From Casuarius casuarius (taxonomy: Eukaryota; Chordata; Aves; Casuariiformes; Casuariidae), in assembly GCA_003342895.1 (NCBI GenBank), contig PTFA01000005.1:5175909-5239908 (forward strand): a DNA stretch of 64,000 nucleotides. The letters run 5' to 3'. Positions 52,601 through 62,789 of this stretch are shown here, in pieces (within the stretch, counting starts at the first letter, position 1; the number at the start of each line of letters is the position of its first letter). The notes below the pieces were generated by a model. That model saw only the letters and a program-made list of their open reading frames with translations. It was not told the DNA's origin and did not search any database. A program made the translations under genes and the position numbers.

Positions 52601-54718
52601 TCACAATGCACAGCAATACTCCATCCCATAGCAATGGCAACTCTTCTGATTTTTGTCACTATGCTCTTTTGACTGGGATTTTGGATGTCTGTTTAGTTGG
52701 CTCATATGTTATTTTGTGTCACACATCATCAGTTCTTCACTGCTGGTGTTTTCCAGCTCTACAGAATTGAGGATTATCCCTGTGAGCTGATCTTCTCTTT
52801 TCCTAAAAGGTAATACTATGAGATATGGGAAGCAGGTATAACAAATCTGGAGAGGAAAGAGCTTTCATAGATGGCTGTCAGCTCTTTAATCTTTCCATTC
52901 CCTAAAGGCACACTTCCTGTAACACCTGCTAACCTCCTATGAAAATGGCTGCATTTCAGTGCATGCAAAAAAGAAATCTTCCCACTGCCAGCTGGTCAGA
53001 GCACTACCGTCTGCAGCTCACCAAGGCTTTGGTGGCCAAGGGGCAATAACAAGCCTCTGTGGTCACTTTTTAAACTCTCAAGCCCAGCTCCAAAGGCTGC
53101 TGAGCCAGCTTGCCAGGCAGCAATTCAGTCTCTCCCCTTCCTGGGATGTCCCATCAACCACATTTTCAGACATCTCTGCCAAATAAATCAAGGGACCCAC
53201 TGACCTCAGCTTGCATTGCTGACCTTGATCTGTTCCTTCACCTTGAATATCTGCTGCTTCTGCTATAAATGATCAACCCAATACGCTGGGCATGATGCTC
53301 CCAAACAAGCACCTGCAATTTAGAGTGATCTCATCATTACTACCACTTTTAAACACTTGCTGTCATTTCTGCACAGAGATAAATAAATCCCCATCTTCTC
53401 TCAGAGACTGAAAGACTCTTCTGAAATGTTTCCATTCAGCATTTTTTCCAAACAGCTTCTTTAAAATGTCTTTTTTGTAAACCAAAGCTGACTCACCCTC
53501 TAATGCAAGATAGTCTCTGACTCACATTTAACACTTTNATCTCCATAGCTCATTTTGGTCAGTGGCTGGCTTAGCCATCCCTTGTATTGCATGCAAGGAG
53601 AACAAAAGGAGAAAGCAAAACGTAATTTAAACATTGATTCAATTCCAGACCATTGAGAAATGCTCAGGATAAATCTGTGGAGAAAGGAAAATTGTTACAG
53701 CACTCAGAGACCTATTACAAATTAGAACAGAAATGAAAAATTTCCAGCAAGAAACAGATTTGCACTTTCATGCTCCTAGATTCCGATGAAAAGGGGAGCT
53801 CAGTAAGAAATACTTTGCTAGAGGGATTTCTTTTTCTCATTTAGCTTCATCAAAATCTTTGTGATAAAACCAAGCAGCACCATTTCAGAAATGAAATAAC
53901 AATCCTAAAAATAATTTTCCATTTACACATAACTTGGGGTAGAATTTAGTACTTAATATTGGCATGGTATCCAAAAAGGAGAGCCCTAAAAAGTGAGGCC
54001 CAAATTCGGGTCTAATATAAACTGCCACCACTTCACCCATGGGAAGTCCCAGTTCATATAGAAAGGACAGCATGGGCAGGGGCATCGTAAGCATCCCTAT
54101 TACAGTCACACAACCTGACCCAGGAAAAGCTCCTGTGAGGTGGATCCGATAAATCAAACTTCAACAGATTTCCACAGAAGTCTGAGAAAGCTGGAGTGTG
54201 GTGGCAGGGGGAGGGAGCAGCTCTCACTGAAATTAATGAGATCTGGGAGGCTGGTTCCCTTCAGTCTTCTTTAAAAGGTCTTGGTTCTACTTACAAATGG
54301 TAGCAGACTTCAGTCCCAACTAATGCGAAACAAATACAAATTTGTGGCCTGGAATTTAAAAAGCTGTTTAGTAGGTTTGGGATTTTTTTAATCCTATTCT
54401 GATTAAATGAAAAGGAGGGTAAAAGACTAGGGGGGGAAGAGTTTGACAGAGTAATTAGAAGTCAACTTGAAGCCACAGAAGCCAAGGCAGCCTTGGCTTG
54501 GGGCCTTGTTTTGGAAAACAGGGTGTGGGGACTGCGAGATGCCCATGTAAGGGCACACAATAAAACCATTCTTGCTTGTGGTTCTCACCTATACATCAAC
54601 AGACAGAAGAATTCCCCTTGCTTAATCTACTTCCTCTCTGCTCTGGCAGCAGTCAGCATCCAGACCTGCAGCACCCGCGTGTTTTGAGTTCAGGCCGTGT
54701 TTAACCTCTTGTTTCCAG

Positions 54719-54859
54719 GCGATCATGCAGACCCTCACTTTCAGTGGACACATTTGCTGGCCAAGCAGGCAGAAATATTATCTGGAAAACCTTTTACTCA
54801 GCAGCAGAAAATACTGGAAGCATCCAGTGCCAATCCCTACGATGTCGTGCACGGACAAG
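54719..54859 (+). CDS. Candidate internal protein-coding exon, 141 bp, product unknown
   Basis: A pyrimidine-rich acceptor ('gtttaacctcttgtttccag', AG at 54717-54718) precedes an open frame, and a possible donor follows: CAAG then GTGACT, intron starting at 54860. The exon would be 141 bp with phase 1 at both ends, so it can be included or skipped without a frameshift. The peptide, about 46 complete codons, runs from DHADPHFQWTHLLAKQAEIL to a Tyr-Asp-Val-Val motif and looks protein-like: hydrophilic, probably helical in the first half, with Pro-Tyr near the end. I do not recognise the protein. No partner exon was identified, so the gene would have long introns or lie mostly outside the window. 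The donor is weaker than consensus and the frame stays open beyond it to 54963. A decayed exon is also possible. Confidence 0.45.
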
Positions 54860-54969
54860 GTGACTTTGAGAAAAGTTGTGCTAACCTGGAAACATATCTC
54901 ATGCCTAGTTTGAAAGGCGTCATGACCCTCATTCAGCTCCCCATGCACAACAGAGGCATGTGATAAGTT

Positions 54970-57174
54970 CTGCTGCCATGAGGAGCACTTCCATCACCAG
55001 CCCTGGTATGAGAGCAAGCATTCAGTGGAGAGCGAGGCTCAGTTTTTCTCTGCGATGAGGTAGTCAAAGGTCCAATTTATCATATGCCTCGACAGTTTGT
55101 CAGCTCCGTGTGATCACTTGTGAATAATGCTCTCTTGCCCAGCTGAGACACACATATACATGCCCTCTTGCTGACCGTATGTCAGACGTAGACAGGCATA
55201 TGCCTCCGATTCTGAACTAAGATGTGCTTATCCAGTGCTTTACACACGTAGCAATTATAGTTAATACGTACAAAAGATGCAGAGTTGATTGGTCTGATAT
55301 GTATCTCAGTATACTGTCTCCTTAACCCACAATATTTGGAAGAGTCTGCATAACACATCTGTCAGAAAAAACAAGAAGCAAACACAAACAGGAGTCCTGG
55401 CACAAGAATAACGCACCATCCATCCCCTTCTGCTCAAACCAGGATGCTTTTCCTTCAAGTTGCACACCTTGCCTTTGCCATTAATGAGAAGGGAGGAATG
55501 TGGTGCGACCTGTGGAAAGCACAGGCAAAGAAAGTTCCTCTAACTTCACAGGGACCAGGTCCCTACACCATTTAGGATTTTGAATGGAAAAACTACATCT
55601 GAGAACAAGCCAGGGCAGAGCTTAGATCCTAGGGGGAGCCCAGATGCCCCCAAGCTTGCAGCAGGCGTCCATGAGCTGAGGTCCCTGCACAGCCTGCACC
55701 TGCTCAATGGCACAAACATTTAGTGAGCCAGGCACCAAGCTGAGGGGTTCCCAGGACAGGCCCCAGTCCCATACTCACATATATGGGAAGGAAGAAGCTT
55801 GTGGGCCTCCAGACAAGGACAGGTGGAAAAAATATATTCTGCAGTTACTGGAGATTAAACAAAACCTGTAATTATCTAAAATAACATACCCAATGGTGGA
55901 CACACCTCCTTCATCTGGAGAAGCTGATGTGCCCTCCTAGCTATTCCCCATCTAATTATTATTTTGATCCAGTAGGATACTCAACTAGATCACCTATTTC
56001 TGAAGGGAACAACCCAGGTATAAGCAGCGGGGAGTTTTAGCTCCCTGCTGGAGCCCAGCTTGTAGCAGTCTGTGCTGGCCTCAGCCATCTGCTCTGCTCT
56101 CCCCTCCCCTTACTGCTCTGGGACTTCAGAGCACAGAGTTTTCCAAAATATCCATTCAGTACAAAGACACCTTGTTTCTACTTTCTGAAATACCTATCTA
56201 TCCCTTAGAAGAGTTCCTACCCATATTTCAGTCATGATACTGCTTTCCTGGGGGACATGGGGTGCTACAAAGCCTATGGCCCCTTCATTTTCCTTCTTTG
56301 GGGCACAATTAGATGTTGGGAAAGTACATCCTTTGGGAATAACTGGTCCCGCCCATTCGACCCCATGGACAGCATATTTATATAGTGCTGTGGGGATAAA
56401 ATTGAGAGAGGTAGGTTGTTCAAATAAGCCTAGAAACACATCAGTGGCCTGAAGACCCAGAGCTGACTGTGCTTCGAACAGCCTTTGCACGGTGGCTGCC
56501 ACCCTGCTCTGACACAGACACCAACCACTCAGCTGAAGCAGGACAGCTGCAGCACCTTTCCCTCTGGCCACACTACAGCAAATATGCTTTTGCTTCCAAA
56601 AGAGCAATTTTCTAGAACACCATTTTCCATCCAAGAAAGGGCTGCAAGTAAGTGATACTCAGTGACACCAAAGCTTTGGTGAGTGAGACTTGCCCCGGTG
56701 CGGGGAGCAGAGGAGGAGAAAGGATTCCTTCTGCAGGGGAGAGGACTAGCTGTAGCACTACTCATGATGGTTTTAAGTCTCCCTTACCAAAGTGCTGGAT
56801 AACACCACCAGGGTAGGATCTCTGGCAAGCAGTTCCTGTGGCTGGGAATGTAGGGGCAGATTGAGGAGAAAAGCTGTATGCTGGGCTTCCTCAATTGAGA
56901 GGAGCGAAGGTCAAGGGCTTCGGGAGAGAAGACAGCAGGGAAACCGTATCAGGAAGGCAGCAGTAAGTGAAAGAGCATCCAAACTTCTGCCTCTACAGTT
57001 TGCCTGTGCCGAAACAAAGTTCTGCAGTTCACAGTGACTGAGCATCCCACAACGCTGCTGAGATGATCCAGTCTCCAGATCTCCTAACGCCCTAGCTGTA
57101 CTACACCCACTACAATCCTTGATAACGCTGGAGAGCTTGTCAGCCTGGCTAAAAACTAGTAGGGGGAAAAAGAA

Positions 57175-57207
<33 letters not shown>

Positions 57208-58600
57208 AAAACACTCTTAGGTGCCCAGGCTTATCTGTGTCCTCAAACAGGCATCCAAAAGAGCTGTTTACCCCTTTGGCAAACTTTTGGAAAATTCATA
57301 CTTTAGCCTGTTATCTCAGGAGATGAAATTCATGAATAAAGACTAACAGCTCAGCCCCTGCCACCCCAGTGATGCTGCAGGGATTAATTCATTTCTGTAG
57401 AGTGTTTTGAAAACATTTTAGGACTTCCCAGCATTTGTCATTCTTCCCAGAAACAGCTTTGGAGAGTTGCTGTTGAAGCTTGTGCTTTGTATATCAGGGC
57501 CAAGAGCAGGGCTTGGCCCATGGAGGGAGCCAGCCTCAGCCCCCAGGTATGTGCCGAGGCTGAGGGTGACCCTGGCATGGCATCGCAGGGACATCTTGCA
57601 TACAGATGACTGTTTGCAAACCATTGCACTTCAGTAGTGATTTCCACACGTGGTGACGGGGGATGCAAGAATGTCTATCCTTGCACACTCAACGACAATA
57701 ATGAGATAGCGCGATTCCCACTCCTCTTAGCAAGTCACAGCAAGGGCCAGTATTGTGCCTGTGAGCAAGACAGTTGCATCCCTGGAAAACCACCAGGAGA
57801 GCAACATTTCAGTTCGCACGTAGACAGAAACACACCCTCATCTCCTGCTCATAAAAGAAGCACCAAGCGGAGAAAGAGAGAGACAAAAGAATTAAGGGAA
57901 CATCACAAAAGCAGGAGACAAAACAGAAGCACCAACTTATTACACCCTCACACAAACCTTCAGGCAGCTTCTTGCCAGCAGTTTCGTCCTCAGTGTACCC
58001 TCAGCTATTCATACTACTTCCAATCCCCTGTTATGTATTAATAATTCTCTACGATGGCCCTTCTGTTAATACACTACAGCCTGAGTGGTTCGGGTCAGAA
58101 CAGCAAAGAGCAGCACAGGCGTCAAGCCGAGCAGCCCTTGGCTTGCTCTTAGGGAGCAGGCAAGAACGCCAGACAGGGAAAAGCAGCCGGCACAGATATT
58201 AACACTGCAGAAGTAACTCAACATTTTGCACCTGGTTTTCCACGCTTAAAAACGCAGCAACAACAAAGATTCATAAAGGAAACAAGTGTGGATTCACACC
58301 TGGAAGAGTCCATGCCAGAAAGGAGATCTGTTGCTAGTTCTAGCTGCTCTAGAAATGAGATTTCCTTTACAACGCAGCCTCCTGATAGCTCCGAGAAACT
58401 TACAGCAATATCCTTTTGGATACACATCTGTTGGGTGTGCATTTACTGAACACACACGGTTTATTTAGTGTGTATTTACTTCAGTGTGCATTTACTGAAT
58501 TTCTTCTTGCCCATTGTTCTTTATTTGGAACAATATCTTTAATGGATAAAAAGAGTAGAATAACAGGAGTTATTCTAAAAAGTTCATCGGTTCCAGCTGC
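54970..58600. other. Non-coding stretch, no recognised gene
   Basis: Sequence between the exon candidate and the CpG-enriched patch. It contains an A-rich tract at 57.17 kb and several frames of 70-146 codons on both strands (the longest on the minus strand at 56194-56634) without recognisable domains or convincing splice-site pairs. No exon could be supported. Confidence 0.5.
57167..57211. repeat. A-rich simple repeat
   Basis: About 45 bp of A runs broken by a few G, including an A22 stretch. Confidence 0.95.
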
Positions 58601-58651
58601 TTATTCCTCACTTAGACTCATCATTAATCCTCTTTTTATGACACCACAATT

Positions 58652-58680
58652 GTTTCTATGGCAACCAATTATGATGTCAC
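58652..58680. promoter_or_regulatory. X-box, CCAAT and CRE-like cluster
   Basis: Within 29 bp lie a perfect RFX X-box GTTTCTATGGCAAC (58652-58665), an overlapping CCAAT word (58664-58668) and a CRE-like TGATGTCA (58672-58679). RFX, NF-Y and CREB/ATF bind cooperatively in MHC class II promoters (X1, X2, Y boxes) and RFX sites mark many ciliary gene promoters. The spacing here is tighter and in a different order from the MHC class II module, so identity with it is not claimed. A CpG-enriched patch follows about 50 bp downstream. Confidence 0.4.
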
Positions 58681-58727
58681 AAACAAGATCAGAATTTGTG
58701 ATCGGGGAACAGAATCAGCTTCTTACG

Positions 58728-58975
58728 CACTCATGTCGGTCCATCGCGGCTGCCAGGCTCGATCAAGTCACTGGCCCATGAAGTCAAGTCCTCTCTTCTC
58801 AACATTGCACCAATAGCCGGTATTTTAAAGAGTGGCGAGCAGAGCAGCGGCGTGCCCGGTGAAGCTGCACCGTGCGGGGACGGTTCCTCCGCAGCCCCTG
58901 CAGGGGATTCGTCTGCCCCCCGAAGCAAGAGAGCGTTGGCAACTCTTGTGACATGGCGCATGGACGTGCTATGAG
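58728..58975. promoter_or_regulatory. Small CpG-enriched patch, possible promoter
   Basis: About 17 CpG dinucleotides fall in roughly 235 bp, far denser than the surrounding sequence. Within it are an ACCAAT word (58809-58814) and TATTTTAAAG (58821-58830), followed by a GC-rich stretch. The first plus-strand ATG with a good context is at 58953 (ACATGG), opening only a 16-codon frame that passes a GTAAAA. On the minus strand a 117-codon frame crosses the patch. Too short to meet usual CpG island length rules. It could be a minor promoter, an enhancer or local GC drift. Confidence 0.35.
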
Positions 58976-59286
58976 TATGATTCATGTTCAAGTAAAAGCC
59001 TAATCCTTCTTTGGATCCTACTAAACATTTTCCTTCAGTGATGTCCCACAGCAGTGAATCCCTTATTAAATGCACACAAAGCAAGCAATCATGTATGGCA
59101 CAAAGAAAAAGCCCCCAAGCTCACTTATTTTATCATCTTTTCTTCTACTCTTAAACTAAATAACCGCAGTCTATCATCTTTCTTCCTGCAGAATAATCAC
59201 AAATACACGCAAATGCCTTAAGTGATTTACATCATCCTTCTCTAGTCTTTTTCCATTACTGCTGTATTTTAAGCTCACAGTAAATG

Positions 59287-59361
<75 letters not shown>
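59287..59361. repeat. 75-bp A tract with a single G
   Basis: Forty-one A, one G at 59328, then thirty-three A. It is the longest simple repeat in the window. No upstream AATAAA and no flanking duplication were seen, so it does not look like the tail of a processed retrocopy. Confidence 0.97.
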
Positions 59362-59364
<3 letters not shown>

Positions 59365-60045
59365 AAAAAGAACAAAGAGGTCAAATATCAACCACCCAGG
59401 TACTATTCAGCACATCATCATCATTTTGAGCTGTAACATATTCAAGATAAAGATGCCTTTTTTCCATTCCTCCCCCCACCACAGGTTTAGTTTGCGTCAT
59501 TCAGACGAGGTAAATGAGTTAGGTACCAGCGAGAGTTAAGCTAATAGGAAGGCTCGTCAAAAAAATAAGGCTGGCCCCTAGAAGGAACACCAGGAACTGC
59601 ACAGGGACATGAGTACCCCTCTTCAGTACATGCCTCTTTCACCAGGCTATGGGATATCCAGGTCTGACTCTGAATCATTAAGGAAAGGATCCTCAGAGAT
59701 CAGAGCAGTCCTGGGCAATCCTCGGCAATGACTTTCTTGGTAGGTTACTGTGGTTTAAGGAAAACATGAAAAATTATCCAGATTCCATAGAAAAGGGAGG
59801 GACAGCACAGAGCTTTACTCTGGTGTTCTGCATGGGGACTGAAACACAAAATGGCAACCACTTCCCAGCTGTCCTTGCGGCTGGCAAAAATTTCCTTTTA
59901 AAGATGCAGGTCACAGCAGGCAAAATGGCAACATCTCCGTTTGGCTGGAGAGCTACTGCAGCACTTTTAAAAACTGACATACTTGCCAGCATCCACTAAA
60001 AGAAGTCACCACCTCCACTTCAAACTAGATTTCTCTCTTCCAAGC

Positions 60046-60068
60046 AAAAACAAACAAACAAACAAAAA
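60046..60068. repeat. (CAAA)n microsatellite
   Basis: Short CAAA run followed by A6 and C8-type homopolymers. Confidence 0.9.
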
Positions 60069-60820
60069 ACCCCCCCTCAATATCAAAAAACCCTCATGCT
60101 GAAAAAACATGCTTTTTACAAATATTTCCCAGGTTTTGCATTTTTTCTTTGGAAATATTTGTCAAGCACTAACAAGCATATATGTCTACTCATCTTCTTC
60201 GTAGGAGGGGTCCACACAAAAGCTAATTTTAGTCTGCTCTTCTCAGACTCTCTCTGCAGTCAATAGATATGGGCTCTTCCAGAGGACAGTTTGGAGCCAG
60301 AACCTGAATTAGGCAGGCAGAATTGTCCTCTGGAGAAGCCACACTCTCTTGCTAATGACTATCGAAAACACCAGGGGAGGGTAGTCTCCCTAGCCTAAAA
60401 TTATTCCTCGAAAATAATTCCTCCCCTCCTTACGTTGACTTCTTCACACATATCAGTACTCACAGTTTTTTCAAGAGCTAGTAATAAGTGACACCACCAT
60501 CAACGCTTACACGTGGGGACTGATTCATCAGAGCAGAGCCATTAGAAGGAAGTGCATTAGTCTTAATAGCGAGAACTGCACACTCACATGGTCTCTTCCA
60601 AAGAAAGTTCTTAAATCCTGTGGGAGTCAGATGTCGGGAACGGTGCAACTAGCACAAGCAGACACTGTTCTTTGACAGGCAAGTCAGCAATCCATTGCCC
60701 AGATGTAATTTATTATAATAAATACTGTCTTGCTGTCATGCATATCAGATATACTCCTTTTCATGATGTAGTTATCAACACCCTTCAGCCTTGAACAGAG
60801 GACGGCCATTGACCCTCCAC

Positions 60821-60850
60821 AGGCAGCCGTTATAAATATGCTGGCTGCCT
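60821..60850. promoter_or_regulatory. TATA box framed by an 8-bp inverted repeat
   Basis: AGGCAGCC (60821-60828) and GGCTGCCT (60843-60850) are perfect reverse complements surrounding TATAAATA (60831-60838). It could be a core promoter or a small hairpin. No exon or CpG enrichment supports a transcription start here. Confidence 0.25.
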
Positions 60851-62531
60851 CCCTGTCCCTGCTGGGATTAGTTGGACAGGAGCTGCTCAGTCCTGACAGC
60901 CATATCTCACAGAAATTTGACTCCTATTAAGCCATCACCCCCACAGACTCCAGCAGGCTGTGGCACAAGCCCAGTGACCAGAACATGCTGAGACCGACCA
61001 CCATGCACCTCTTTGGTGCCCCTCACTGAGAGTGTAAATGCTGATCTGGCTGCTTCATGGTCAGAAGCAGAAAGAAGCAGCAGAAACAGCAGAAGAACAG
61101 ATGAACGTTTCCTGAGGGCAGAAGCTTTTCCAGCCCTAAAATCAGGGATCAGCTCCCTCCTGTGTATAAGGTAAGTTCATGTCCAATAAGTGGTGACCTC
61201 ATTTTTCAGTACTAACAAGATGGAATCCACCAGTAGCTCCAGGGGCAGACTTCCAGACACAGAATATTCTTAAAAAGAGAAGGAAAGAAATAGAGGGAAA
61301 AAAAGAAAAAAGTTAAGCATACACCTTGTGTACATTTGACCTTCAGGCACCCCTAGAGAATGACCTGTTTATCCATTGTAGATGGCAGTCCACTACCCAA
61401 TATAATCCTGTTAATACACTCTAACCTTGACATCAAGGGACTCCTGCTAACAGTCAGAGGGCAATTCTGCTTCCATGTTCATTCAGTCCTTGCTCCTTCA
61501 GAAGAGGCTCACAATCATGGTGTTGATTAACACTAAGTGTTACAACTTATTTCTATCATTGAAAATTAATTACAACTAAGCTACTTTGACAGAGGCTACC
61601 AGATAACAACTTTGGCTGGTCTGAAAACTCAGTATTTCCATTCTTTAGGAAATTCTGATATTTCAAATCAAAACAAATTAACTTTTCTCCTCTGAATGAG
61701 AGGAGAAACAAAAAAATAATTCAGCATAAATACATTCCAAGGAATAATATCAACTATTCGTTATTTCAGTTAATAGCATTACGAGTTAAGATGAATAGCT
61801 GAATGTGTTTTTCATCTATCTTTTGAAAACAAAATTAACATTTCCCCCAGAAGATTTCAGTTGGAAAATATCATTATGTCAAAATTTAAAAAAATGCTAC
61901 ACTGGAAATTTTTCAGGCAGCCTTCTTCATTACATAAAATTTGAATTACAAAAGAATGCATATGTTATGGTACCTTCACAGGTATTACCTCATGCCCAAT
62001 TTTCTCTTTTAATTTAGAATGAGATATCACCTCATTTTAAGGAATAATCATGTGTTTTCCCATTGTGCTGCTCTGTTTGAACAGATCCTTTACAGAACAT
62101 CTTTGAAATCTCTCTCATGTTTTTGCATACACCCACAACTCAGCCTCTTTAGGAAGGAGCCCTTTAGACATACCTGTTTTCATCATTGACTGATGTGTAT
62201 ACCTCTGTCATTAGAGTTACGTGCTAACGTGTACTATTGTGCGAAAGTGTAACAGCTACCCCAAAGACATTCTTTAAGATGATCTGTTTTGCATTTATCC
62301 TCCTATTATTTATGTTTTCATACATAATAGAAGATCCTTTGTCTGCATGTGTCGTAAATTCGCCTCATTGTCTTACAACCTTGCTGTGAAAAGCTGTTAG
62401 AATTGATTCACAATAGGGCCAACATTTCCATCAAGCAAATATCACTCTCAGCACCTGACAAATTGTGACACTGTTTTCAGAATGACTGAATCAGAAAGAA
62501 AGCTGCAGCTCAACACTTGGGGCAGAGAAGG

Positions 62532-62720
62532 CAGGGGGAACCAGGAAGGGGGTGGGGAAGGGGCTCTCTGGCCCCGCCACCATGCAGAGAGCGAGGACAA
62601 CTGCCCAGGCACAGCGAGACCAGGGGGCGCATCTTCTGCCTGTGACTCTCACGTTGCCCGTGCAAGAGGGCAGGAGAGCTGACTTGCCAGGGAACAGCTT
62701 TTTGAGACAGCAGCCTGCTT
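62532..62720. promoter_or_regulatory. GC-rich patch with possible G-quadruplex and CTCF-like core
   Basis: Four G runs (62534-62538, 62548-62552, 62554-62557, 62560-62563) could form a plus-strand quadruplex, one loop being nine bases. Then come a GC box CCCCGCC (62572-62578), GCCACC before the ATG at 62582 (a Kozak-like context opening a 65-codon frame), and AGACCAGGGGGCGC (62617-62630), which fits the CTCF consensus CCASYAGRKGGCRS at 12 of 14 positions. The 65-codon product has no recognised motif. Insulator, promoter or chance GC drift are all possible. Confidence 0.35.
62617..62630 (+). promoter_or_regulatory. CTCF-like binding motif
   Basis: The core ACCAGGGGGCGC is intact; only the first two C of the 14-base consensus are missing. 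It is the best CTCF-type match I noticed in the window. Confidence 0.45.
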
Positions 62721-62789
62721 CTCTTGCCAGAGGTGAATTAACATCTTTCCCATTCCCTTCAGCCCTTCGATTGAATTAGGGAAAGCTGG

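Larger units (their letters stand above)
44570..54700. other. Non-coding stretch, no recognised gene
   Basis: About 10 kb between the LTR and the candidate exon. It contains two MIR-like relics (46.44 and 52.46 kb), a direct repeat at 52.53-52.60 kb, two single ambiguous bases (48030, 53538) and short open frames on both strands. Around 48.94 kb is a G-rich patch that does not meet a strict four-run quadruplex pattern. Confidence 0.55.
59370..62500. other. Non-coding stretch, no recognised gene
   Basis: No exon supported. It contains a CAAA simple repeat (60046-60068), a TATA word framed by an 8-bp inverted repeat (60821-60850), and an AT-rich part near 61.66-62.0 kb with words recalling an A/T-rich sauropsid dyad repeat (for example 'agatttcagttggaaaatat') that I cannot assign. 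Confidence 0.5.

Noticed and set aside
56194..56634. 146-codon minus-strand frame
   Set aside because: Length is within chance expectation for 64 kb in six frames, with no motif, no splice-site support, and a composition that mirrors the surrounding DNA.
57637..58041. 134-codon plus-strand frame with a Lys/Arg-rich middle
   Set aside because: The basic run comes from an A/G-rich patch. No family motif or promoter evidence, and the length is unremarkable.
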